From Pristionchus mayeri (taxonomy: Eukaryota > Nematoda > Chromadorea > Rhabditida > Neodiplogasteridae), in the NCBI GenBank assembly GCA_036245805.1, contig BTRK01000006.1:21484365-21548364 (forward strand): DNA of 64,000 bases. Reading direction: 5' to 3'. The stretch's first letter is position 1. Each line of letters begins with the position of its first letter. Shown here one piece after another: positions 46,001 to 51,683 of this stretch. The translations under genes and the position numbers were made by a program. The notes under the pieces are model-generated. The model did no database searches. It saw only the letters and a list, made by a program, of their open reading frames with translations, and had not been told where the DNA came from.

Positions 46001-46418
46001 AACGCTGTGAAGTGGATTTTATTTCAATTCAACTGGAACTTCTGAAAAGTAGAGCATTCTCTTAAATTGCAAGAATATAGTGAGTCTCTGGTTGAATGAG
46101 TACTCATTCGATGGTTTCCCTGCAGGTGCGTGCGAGTATCCAACACCTGGGGGCAGAGATCAGACTCATCGAAGACTTCACCTCGCAGATGCACAATGGT
46201 CAGTGCACCTTTCGAGTAGTTCAATTTAGTATGTATATTTTTTCCTCGTTCGGTGTTGGAACTGGTCTAGAATGCGCATAGCGCATGTATTAGAATATTT
46301 TGACTTTTGTTTTTTTCCAGGATAGTTTAAAATGAGTACTGCAGGTCCGATCGGGCCGATGTTCACATACCTCAAGAGCGCGTTTGTCTACATCTGCATG
46401 CTGACTGATCTGGCGTGA
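10091..46418 (+). CDS. ALS2: ALS2/alsin homologue: RCC1-like, DH-PH, MORN and VPS9 protein
   Basis: Predicted Rab5-family GEF with a Rho-GEF-like DH-PH module, acting on endosomes. Human alsin has 1657 residues; this model has 1551. Domains: RCC1-like about 1-505 (VLTWGANGSGQLGHGDYVQR, AFVWGSN), DH 505-700, PH 700-830 (HVLVFNDIIVFA), MORN 830-1085 (YSGEWRNGVPHG, YDGTFVDGLPHG, YRGYVEEGVPHGFG), VPS9 at the C terminus (LHPVLMPLYIVAS, DVYWAKILCLN, LLQFLGVPE). Phases close over 51 exons: 10091-10136, 10424-10506, 10735-10868, 11004-11069, 11215-11321, 11710-11788, 11926-12010, 14538-14581, 14695-14782, 14947-15034, 15234-15331, 15491-15555, 15647-15746, 15822-15890, 16024-16099, 16207-16337, 16389-16488, 16665-16720, 17471-17572, 17827-18044, 18140-18196, 18367-18457, 28505-28624, 28824-28902, 29157-29248, 29775-29850, 30107-30154, 31612-31701, 32090-32174, 35246-35308, 35440-35531, 35704-35791, 35910-36001, 36086-36154, 36257-36366, 36625-36726, 36870-36939, 37697-37787, 41125-41258, 41376-41517, 41646-41790, 41978-42075, 42256-42346, 42466-42554, 42675-42812, 42971-43036, 43183-43288, 45709-45780, 45891-45968, 46126-46198, 46345-46418. 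The donor at 30154 is the least certain. The start ATG follows a CCAG acceptor-like site. Confidence 0.93.
11428..11680. mobile_element. MITE in alsin intron 5
   Basis: A 253-base insertion with perfect 16-base terminal inverted repeats: TTAAAGGAGGAGTAAA at the left and its complement at 11664-11680. No coding capacity. The intron is otherwise ordinary AT-rich sequence. Confidence 0.8.
13124..13267 (-). other. Acidic 47-codon open frame inside the foldback centre
   Basis: Starts MNVVESSDSSIDDDVFEEE and continues with an unbroken Glu/Asp-rich stretch to a stop. The composition is not what random AT-rich DNA gives, so it may be a captured exon or remnant. No splice partners are evident. I do not recognise it. 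Confidence 0.3.
13390..13455 (-). other. tRNA-like / SINE-like block
   Basis: Read on the minus strand it contains TAGCAGTAGGTAGCGCG, resembling a pol III A box, and 35 bases later GGGGTTCAGCCCCC, close to the B box/T arm (GGTTCRANYCC). A TTTTGCA loop sits between them. The acceptor stem does not pair convincingly, so this is a degenerate tRNA or a tRNA-derived SINE head rather than a working tRNA gene. Confidence 0.35.
16721..17470. other. Alsin intron 18 with a weak inverted repeat
   Basis: No coding sequence is seen. Around 17100-17180 and 17340-17420 there are decayed inverted matches (for example CGTCGACATT near 17150 with AATGTCGACG near 17385, and the CCGCCTAA/TTAGGCGG pair), suggesting an old foldback copy. 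Confidence 0.4.
18458..20306. other. Alsin intron 22, left part
   Basis: Left 1.8 kb of a 10 kb intron. At 19340 and 19381 a CGATCAGCC-led unit of 41 bases is repeated with divergence. The GC-rich 19330-19530 block contains CATAAGCG/CGCTTATG and GGTGT/ACACC pairings that could form stems. The rest has only short unsupported frames. Confidence 0.4.
20307..22302 (-). CDS. Secreted Cys-rich protein nested in an alsin intron
   Basis: Six minus-strand exons close in phase: 22218-22302, 21199-21284, 20946-21138, 20701-20855, 20524-20631, 20307-20444, for 254 residues. The N terminus is a signal peptide (MISSLFALLLPISAAS). Next is a Tyr/Ser/Pro segment (FLLEYYDPYPSYSSSS), then an imperfect duplicated motif, FARQPGVVPQFTGGFL and FAQPGVAPKFTGSFL (about 30 residues apart), which could be a docking or cuticle-like repeat. 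The C-terminal 80 residues carry about eight Cys (CRMLNCAGPVPNDGS, GCAGGDGYP, CSVCCECTAP), so an extracellular disulphide-bonded domain is likely. I do not recognise the family. The whole gene lies on the opposite strand inside the 10 kb alsin intron between DH exons, so it needs its own promoter, presumably just right of 22302. One donor is GTACGGTAG. Confidence 0.8.
22303..28504. other. Alsin intron 22, right part
   Basis: Six kilobases without a gene I can support. It should contain the promoter of the nested minus-strand gene at its left end. Open frames of 60-126 codons occur on both strands (for example 25537-25779 plus, 27332-27661 minus) but lack splice context, domain motifs or consistent coding bias. 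A short poly-G tract lies near 24138. Confidence 0.4.
29249..29774. other. Alsin intron 25, nothing recognised
   Basis: AT-rich sequence between two PH-domain exons. One 72-codon plus-strand frame (29347-29565) has no features. Confidence 0.4.
30232..31479 (-). mobile_element. Degenerate mariner transposon in alsin intron 27
   Basis: Terminal inverted repeats GGTTGTCCGGAAAGTCTTTG (left) and its complement (right, ending about 31479) bound 1.25 kb. The left end abuts TA. On the minus strand the longest transposase piece is 30659-31111, with a helix-turn-helix region (ALRVHHSTVRECL) and the mariner block TGNEKWVLYDN. Downstream, DYWLF-type remnants after PPYSPGMAPSD appear in other frames (30365-30560), so frameshifts and stops break the enzyme. 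It is a different, older lineage than the two intact mariners in this window. Confidence 0.85.
31702..32089. other. Alsin intron 28 with polypyrimidine tract
   Basis: Intronic. The last 90 bases before the exon at 32090 are an almost pure C/T run interrupted by few purines, far longer than other acceptors in the gene. Confidence 0.5.
32175..33233. promoter_or_regulatory. 5' flank / UTR region of the nested RBFOX-type gene
   Basis: Part of the 3 kb alsin intron that contains the RBFOX-type gene. From 32480 to 33200 the plus strand is strongly C/T-rich, typical of promoter or 5' UTR sequence. A CTCTCCAG acceptor-like site ends 10 bases before the ATG, and a short frame beginning MGLFGMGCF at 32794 could be an alternative upstream exon. 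I cannot pin down a transcription start. Confidence 0.4.
33234..34745 (+). CDS. RBFOX-type RNA-binding protein nested in an alsin intron
   Basis: Two exons, 33234-33716 and 34212-34745, give 338 residues. RBFOX proteins bind UGCAUG elements and regulate alternative splicing; nematode members include FOX-1 and ASD-1. The single RRM lies at about residues 140-215: RLHISNIPYKW (RNP2), then FNDRGSKGFGFVTMA (RNP1 with the family's N-(D/E)-RGSKGFGFVT signature), then FDGRVVEVNGATAKM. The C terminus RYRPY resembles the RFAPY end of vertebrate RBFOX. Flanks are Gln/Ala-rich (LQHLLQQQAIQQQQLLLQLQ and later QQMLQGLQPALQQQ). The aromatic pair after NIP is Y and W instead of the usual F and F. The gene sits on the same strand as alsin between two MORN exons. 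An in-frame GTG six bases earlier is not used as the start. Confidence 0.85.
34746..35245. other. 3' flank of the nested RBFOX-type gene
   Basis: AT-rich. It contains AATAAA-like signals (AATAAATTA at about 34759) shortly after the stop, suitable for polyadenylation of the nested gene, then the rest of the alsin intron. Confidence 0.45.
36993..37506. repeat. Foldback with GC-rich ends in alsin intron 37
   Basis: GCCGCACGGTCTCCTCCCAG near 36994 is complemented at about 37481-37504. The inner arms (GATGGTCATCCTTGG-like near 37190 and complement near 37305, with GAATTTTCGG near 37100 and 37405) continue the pairing around a centre near 37245. A run of GCC/GCG triplets lies in the right arm. Confidence 0.75.
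38035..38937. mobile_element. Non-autonomous mariner-like foldback (MITE)
   Basis: TA-flanked ends TTGGGGTGTCCAGAAAG and complement differ by one base from the intact mariners' ends. Inverted arms extend about 195 bases. No transposase. It was probably mobilised by the related mariner. Confidence 0.85.
39497..40738 (-). mobile_element. Mariner transposon, copy 1
   Basis: 1242 bases bounded by TTGGGGTGTCCGGAAAGTTC inverted repeats and a TA target duplication (39495-39496, 40739-40740). It has the same length as copy 2 at 57199-58440 and nearly the same sequence. It carries one intact transposase gene. Confidence 0.95.
39561..40589 (-). CDS. Mariner transposase (DD34D), intact, copy 1
   Basis: Uninterrupted 342 residues; MDSHLYLRAVLLHYY at residue 5 is an alternative start. 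The enzyme binds its own inverted repeats and moves the element by cut-and-paste into TA sites. The N-terminal helix-turn-helix part contains FCYKWFSRFKKGEFGLDDQP and SGRPPSLD. The catalytic triad is visible as TDEKWITYDN, LLMDNARPHRA and PYSPDLSPCDYH, with 34 residues between the second and third Asp. That spacing is diagnostic of mariner. Confidence 0.95.
   Translation of the reverse strand: MVLVMDSHLYLRAVLLHYYRLGRSVKEAHSALAQSEGADAPSIPFCYKWFSRFKKGEFGLDDQPRSGRPPSLDQPLVLRTLKRKPMASVRELKKDTGTPRSTVSDILHRSGKKPKLPQVIPHDLSPEQLKNRVQECRELLHRRSNLRWVNSIIATDEKWITYDNPVRRLQWVDADEKPTPVPKMEEHGKKELLCFFFSVLGPIYWEILAPGTSINADLFSEQLEDVAIRVPPRLLNQGKILLLMDNARPHRAKMTQKKMDELKIERIPHPPYSPDLSPCDYHCFRSLSDFCKGKKFKNRDEVVRAFVNWAVSKKPAFWKRGIETLPNRWREVVRKKGAYIGH
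43290..45620 (+). mobile_element. 5'-truncated RTE-like non-LTR retroelement
   Basis: Begins directly behind the alsin exon ending at 43288 and continues to an A-rich tail after 45542. It lacks the first part of its endonuclease, the usual result of incomplete reverse transcription. It has the same orientation as alsin. Exact 5' and 3' limits and the target duplication are not resolved. Confidence 0.8.
43293..45542 (+). CDS. Endonuclease/reverse transcriptase fragment (RTE clade)
   Basis: An open frame of about 750 residues without stops. It contains the C-terminal part of an APE-type endonuclease (FTWVSPNGRTKNEIDYIL, then FSSDHRLVRS with the SDH motif). It then has the reverse transcriptase blocks GKAPGRDGITGEML, KNYRPISLLPVLQK, IYLLFVDISKAFDSV, GVRQGDCLSPRLFT and FADDAVLIS (the catalytic ADD), and a C-terminal region with GRPITRWSDSFRKATG. 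The frame is open further left to 43050, but that part is alsin intron and exon read out of frame, not retroelement. It looks young because no stop has accumulated. Without a full endonuclease it is presumably non-autonomous. Confidence 0.85.
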   Translation: MEDDKTRMTFLERTEKYIAAIQKRGTRKFTWVSPNGRTKNEIDYILFPKGLRVLDVGVVNRFDFSSDHRLVRSTISFSFRFRRGCNRPARGDSHLNNDLFKFSLGIELKRRGASLDYGNVVSAVQEAGRISTSFRPPGSRLSQKTRDLLIRRRELKMDAVGVPRVEWLLINRALRESFKNDRDKSLLSYVDEAIALGKSYKRATRNLAIGRDRISRIRDGNGNLVFTQTGIEEAFKSFYNALYSGDGGVGYREEIARDPFVPIVEAEVVQILRYFKSGKAPGRDGITGEMLRVGVDQLVPTLTNLFNNIILGSIPLGFGDSRTILLPKSGDPTLTKNYRPISLLPVLQKALTGLLNKRYGSVLDGNRSWEQMGFRRGHSTVDAIHTLKSVIAHCVDYRLPIYLLFVDISKAFDSVYTEAVFKAIELEGIPSEVVSFLASLSQESRNVVVVNGKEVNIKVGRGVRQGDCLSPRLFTAVLDMALRRLNWANKGVSINGRFLSHILFADDAVLISHDERQIQTMGRELERVLATVGLGLNGDKTVGMSSKPDPRDVRIGGKVVKLQDKVVYLGSAIAVSGNDDCEITRRIQAGFGAFHKHRTFLINKGIPMAHKRRLFNGCILPAVVYGCECWALTKAQMNRLSVAQRKMERWMVGCTVLDHVSNERLRDSTRVQDFVRTAQKRKWFWLHKIANDDCRKWSRSVIEWIPRRKRSRGRPITRWSDSFRKATGPNFLNQARSSNWNTMHIRALA

Positions 46419-47846
46419 AGAGGTTGCATAGTTACGCCTCCCTCCTAGGGTGGCACGGTCGAGATCGGGATCGGGATATCCGCACCCTCTTCCCATCCTC
46501 CCTCACTCGCTCACCCCAATTTCGTGGGCGCGAGCCAAGCCTGCCAGTGGGCACGAAAATCCCGACATTGGGCGAATTTTTCGCGCCTCTCTCCCTCCCT
46601 TCTCTTGGACAGATCGGAAGTGATAGAGCGCCCTCCAAGGTGGGGCGAGTCATGAGAAGGGAAGGGGGAAAGGAGCGCGAAAAATTCGTACTATGTCGGG
46701 ATTTTCGTGCCCACTGGCGCCTTTCCCCGAAATTTCATGGGGGAAGAGGGGCGCGGCCTCTCTAAAGAGCACGAGCGAGATGGAGATGGGAAGGGGTTCC
46801 AGAGGGGACGAAATTGCCGATCCCGATCGTGCAACCCTACTCGTTTACTGCCTCTCCTTGCATCGTTTATAATCGTCCGTCTCACATAATATTGTAAATC
46901 GGTAAAGTATCGTTTTATAATTTAGTTTAGACATAGATTCCATACGGAAAGAGTACCCGATGCTCAAGTGTCTTCGATGCCCGTTCTTATCCCAGTGAGC
47001 TGTTTACGTTAGAGAGCATTATAAGAAATGTATTGAAGAGATAGCTCTATTATAATTTGTAATTAACTTTTTTATGTAAATATTACTCCGATTGTTGCTT
47101 TATGCGCTAGACTTGCATACATAGATTCCCTTCTACGACATAATCACTTCTCCGTTGTGTGAACGAATTTACCTCAGAGTTTAGCTTTGGAACATTCATT
47201 CACTTTTTCCTCGAATGAACCTCATTAACTTGTCTAGTTTTTTCACGAGTTCATAGTTTGTAAAGTATCGTTCTATCATTGCTAATTCGTACTAGTAATA
47301 TATAAAACATTTCCATTTGTCTCTGAATTGCATTACATAAGGGTGTCGAAGGAAAGCCTAATTTTGGTCAACCTATTATTAGGAGAACAATTCTCTCATT
47401 TTAGATTGTAAGCTGCAATTGGTGGTAAGAATAATGTTATTTAATGAAGCATTTCGCGAGATCTAAATCATGAGCGAATTTATGTGACCAATTTGTAATA
47501 ACAACTATTGATTACTATTGTTGAAACTTAATCGGTAAGGCACGATCTTTTTTTTTATCTCCTGCAATTCCATTTCCATCTACACTTCTCTCGCACCTCT
47601 TTTCCTGCCTTGATTCAATTTGAGCCTGCGAGTACGCAGAAAGGGACAAAAACAATAAAAGTTAATTAAAGGAAGAGATGATAGGGCTCAAAGTCTACTC
47701 GTGCGTGTCAAAAGTTGGTCAACGACATTCAGAATTACCTCATTTTTAAGAATCGGAGTATTTTTTTATGCACTGTTGTAAATGCTTTCGCGTGTATTAT
47801 CATCCATATCGTTTCAAGCGAGTGTGAATTTAAATTACTATTTGAG
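46419..47846. other. Intergenic region right of alsin
   Basis: Begins with a GC-rich palindrome (entered separately). From 46900 to 47840 it is AT-rich, with polyadenylation-like AATAAA at about 47655 and no credible coding frame. Confidence 0.5.
46447..46850. repeat. GC-rich palindrome (foldback) just after the alsin stop
   Basis: Arms of about 180 bases pair around 46628: TAGGGTGGCACGGTCGAGAT at the left with GATCGTGCAACCCTA at the right, and CCAGTGGGCACGAAAATCCC with GGGATTTTCGTGCCCACTGG. It starts about 30 bases after the alsin stop codon, so it is probably in the 3' UTR. Confidence 0.85.
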
Positions 47847-48391
47847 ATGCCCCAATGTTCCGTCTTCGTTGGAAATCTCAACGAGAACACTTCGGAGACA
47901 GAAATACGAAGACTGTTCGAACAAGCCGGGCATCTGATCAAAGTAATGAACAATTGCGTTAGGATTATGTTTGATAATTCATTCGGGTTGATTCTCCCAG
48001 TAAAGATTCGATAGATCGTTGGTGTACCATTCATGTTCAAATTCTACCATTACCAGCACTCAGAAGAAAAGGACTTTGCTATGGCATACTCATGTAATGT
48101 GGGAATATCTTCGAATAGAAATACAGTCAACCCTTAATATTGCTGGGGAGGAATGAAAATGGCTGGGAGTTGCATTTATGTAACTAATAAGAGTGAATAT
48201 CTAAGGTCTTTCTCGCCTTCGATCACTCAACGGGACGTCACAAGGGATTCGGATTCGTGACGTACTCGGATCAGAAAGCAGCTCGAGTGGCCATCGCAGT
48301 CTTCGACGAGTACGTCGTCGATGGAAGACCAATCAGAGTGAAACAACCACGAATATTGAGTGGTGTGCATTGTGATCATTTTAACTCATGA
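47847..48391 (+). CDS. Small single-RRM RNA-binding protein
   Basis: Two exons, 47847-47942 and 48206-48391, encode 93 residues, almost exactly one RRM domain. RNP2 is SVFVGNLNEN at residues 5-14. RNP1 is HKGFGFVTYSD at about 44-54, followed by GRPIRVKQPR that closes the fold. There are no extra domains beyond about 12 residues (LSGVHCDHFNS). Such proteins act in mRNA processing or translation; the specific role is not predictable. The acceptor (ATCTAAG) is weak but the phase and the RRM continuity support it. It converges on the RING gene, whose stop is 250 bases away. Confidence 0.8.
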
Positions 48392-48641
48392 GTGCTATGG
48401 ATCCACGTTATCATACGCATCGGTGCATTCGCAAAGTTTAGTGAGTCCATTCCAATAAAATTATAATTCATTGAAAAAATAAACAATGCACATTGAGCGA
48501 TTGAAATACGTTATTATGAGGACTTCGGATTGTGATTATGAATATGGACAGCAGATATTCGGGAACTGAAGATTTCACAAAGTCACACACGATTTTGTTG
48601 CACAGTCTCGTCTTCTGAAAATATGATTAGTCGATTTTTTC

Positions 48642-51600
48642 TTAGTTTTCAGTGTACTTCCTTCTGTCCTCACCTTCTATTCTTCTCCGATGTGCCGCAA
48701 CTCTGGAGGCGACAGATTCAGCAGCTGCGACTACTGCAGATGGTTCTGAAAATATAGCTTTCTTGAAGCATGTGGAAAGAAGTTCGCATTCAAGATAGAA
48801 TTGGTGGACAGATTCTACTCTAGTCAGGAAATATCGGACCTGCATGTCTTCTTTTCCTAGATTGATTTGTAGATCCGTTAGACTCGGGAGACACGACAGA
48901 ATCAGGAGAATTGAGTCTCTCCTCGTTCCTCTCGTGAATATTTGAATCAACTGTCATTTCAGGTTTCTGAAAAAATAATATTGAAATGGGCTAAGAAATT
49001 ACCGAACAAACCATGATGAGTTCAAGTTCAGTTGACAGCCGTTTCACGGAATTATATCGCCTGGTGAACTTTTCGATTTCCTCTTCGATATCACTTATGT
49101 ATTCGTCTGATTTTCCACCGCTTTGTGTTCTTCTTTTTTCCTCGCGAAGTCCCTTGATGTGGTCTCTAAAATTATTTATTATTTTTGATCAAAAAATTTG
49201 TCTACTTTTCGAAACAAAATCATCGCGTAGCGGAAAAACGAAATATCCCACTTGAACACTATCATGATGCGACGGAATCGAACGAAATCTCCATTGTGAT
49301 CCGGATTAGTTCGGAATGAGTGACGAACTGTATCTTCCTGGAGACGAAAGCGAATATTATGGTTTTCTACAGATTATATATATCACGCCTCTCATGAGAG
49401 AATCGAGCTTAGTCTGGGGAAGGAGCGAAAATCATGAATTGAGTTCTAACCGGTTTTGGCCATCATGAGGCATGCCTGAGTAACCCCTGAAGTCTTATTG
49501 TGCAGACTTCATTTTGGAGCTTCATACACCGGGTCACATCTCGGCATCGCTCACTTCAAGACCCATTTATAGAAAACAGAGACAGATAGAGAAAATTGAC
49601 CTCTGAGTGACCCCGGCTCATTTTTAGAGCTCTATCGATCTATCTAAACCAATTTCTCAAAAACCTCGTTGACCTCTGATTCCCTGAAGCGCGCCTCAAA
49701 GGTGAAGTCGGTTTTTATAAATCGTCAACAGCTCATCCAAACCCATCACATATATAGTAATTCTGAAAGATCTTGACGAGATAAGCATTTTTCCTGTTGG
49801 AAGTGAAGGGCTAGCTCATCTGTGAAAAAAGTTGTGGCCGTTTGAAATATAAAATTTGTATAAAAATTGTCGCCCTGAAAAATTTTAATCCACATTACAA
49901 TCTAATTTTACTTTCATTCGATTCCGCATGCATTTTTACCTCTAGGGCCAAATTTATAGGGAAATCGAAAGGGTTGGAAATTTGTTCAAAAGAATATGCC
50001 GATGTCGGGACTTTTTTGGGCTAAAAATTACGAGTTTTTCTGCCCACACACTTCCTTTCTCGTTTTAGTGTGGAAATAAGTGCAAATTCGTTTTCTACGG
50101 GTCAAAATACGACAGAAAATCTTTAACTAAACTTATTCTGAGATTTTTTGTCTCGAAGTCTCGACCTCGGCATATTCTTATGAAAAAATTTCCAACTATA
50201 CCCCTTTGGATTTCCCTATAAATTTGGGCTTAGGGGTAAAAGTGCATGCGGAATCGAATGAAAGAAAAGTGGATTGTAATGTGGAGTAAAATTTTTCAGG
50301 GCGACAATTTTTATACAAATTTTATATTTCAAACGGCCACAACTTTTTTCACAGATGAGCTAGACCTTCACTTCCAACAGGAAAAATGCTTATCTCGTCA
50401 AGATCTTTCAGAATTACTATATATGTGCGGGTTTGGATGAGCCGTTCACGATTTATAAAAACCGACCTCACCTTTGAGGCGCGCTTCAGGGAATCAGAGG
50501 TCAACGACATGGCTTCCTAAGGTCGATTTTCGTGATCTACGTGAAAAAGTACCCCTGGGGACAAATTTTTATTTTTTCGTTGCACGGAGGTATCTCGGTT
50601 CTCTCAGACTTCCTCTGTTAAGCCCGTCCGGATCGTTTGAACTTATTTTTCAACAGACGAATTCATTTCACACCGCTGTTTTCGGAGCGCGCTGCCGAAA
50701 ATGATCGATTTCCAATGGCAATCCCTGTTGAAAAATAAGTTTAAACTATCCGGGCGAACTTAAAACGGCGAAACTCTCACCAGGGTTCTCGTATTTGTTG
50801 TGAAAACCACTCATTGGAATTCTCTCGTTGAGCTGCTTCTACTGTGAAAATTTGAGCTGCTGCTTTGCATACATTTTTGTGAAAATTGACCCGCAGTGTA
50901 CCACTCTCAAAAGTAGGTTTTAGAGAAATTGGTTTAGATAGATCGATAGAGCTCGAAAAATGAACCGGGGTCACTCAGAGGTCAATCTGTCTCTGTTTTC
51001 TATAAATGGGCTCTTGAAGTGAGTGATGCCGAAATGCGACCCGGTGTATGAAGCTCCAAAATGAAGCCTGCACAATATGAGTTCGGGGGTCACTCAGGCA
51101 TGCCTCAGGATGGCCAAAACCGGTTAGAACTAAATTCACGATTTTCTCTCCATTCCCAAAAATAACAAATTTGGCTCGATTCTCTCGTGAGAGGCGTGAT
51201 ATAATCGTTTTAAAAATAGATATTCCTTTACAGAAAATAAGTTGGTAGTGTACATTTTCAGAAAAACAAATGCGTGATAACAGATTTCGAAACTTTCAAC
51301 TAACTTCATCTTCGAAAGCGAACAATCTCTTCTTGAAATCGGCGTCTCCATTGAGATCCGTCGTGAGAGACCGACAGAGACAACACTTGGTCTCTGATAC
51401 CTGCATTGGATTTACAGCAGGCGTATTATAAATTAAATTAAATTTATGCGGGCCTCTCATTATTCGAGGAATGTTCAAAGTATTCACCTTTGTAGATTCG
51501 AACCATCTAATGATGCAAGTCCTATGGAAGATGTGGTGGCACGGTTCCAGTCTGATCGAGCGCTGAAAAGTATCTTTCTGAAAAAAGCGGGAACTAGTAG

Positions 51601-51683
51601 CCCACCTTTCTGGACAGTGCATCGTGACATATCGCACAGATATCACCTCTCTCTTCAACGACAGCTTCAGTTGAACCAGGCAT
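48642..51683 (-). CDS. RING-H2 / coiled-coil protein, possible E3 ubiquitin ligase (TRAIP-like)
   Basis: Seven minus-strand exons close in phase: 51606-51683, 51488-51577, 51305-51400, 49258-49337, 49012-49165, 48840-48966, 48642-48745, for 242 residues. The N-terminal RING-H2 shows all ligands: CAIC at about 16-19, CHHIFHRTC at about 40-48 and CCLC at about 62-65, with the IIRWFEST helix typical of TRAIP-type RINGs. A charged coiled coil follows (KGLREEKRRTQSGGK, DIEEEIEKF, YNSVKRLSTELELI), then a Ser-rich, basic tail (SRKRRHAG). The role is presumably E2-dependent ubiquitin transfer; the substrate is unknown. Intron 3 is about 2 kb because foldback copy B sits in it. Another weak point is the exon 4 donor (GTTCAAG). 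The ATG lies 3 bases after a TTCCACAG acceptor-like site. Confidence 0.8.
49381..51203. mobile_element. Foldback element copy B (TCACGC family), intact
   Basis: TA-flanked ends TCACGCCTCTCATGAGAGAA and TTCTCTCGTGAGAGGCGTGA enclose 1.8 kb. The outer arms of about 280 bases (49381-49665, 50925-51203) match copy A. Inside is a second inverted repeat, about 49676-50510, centred near 50093, followed by about 410 unique bases. No protein of note is encoded. Confidence 0.85.
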
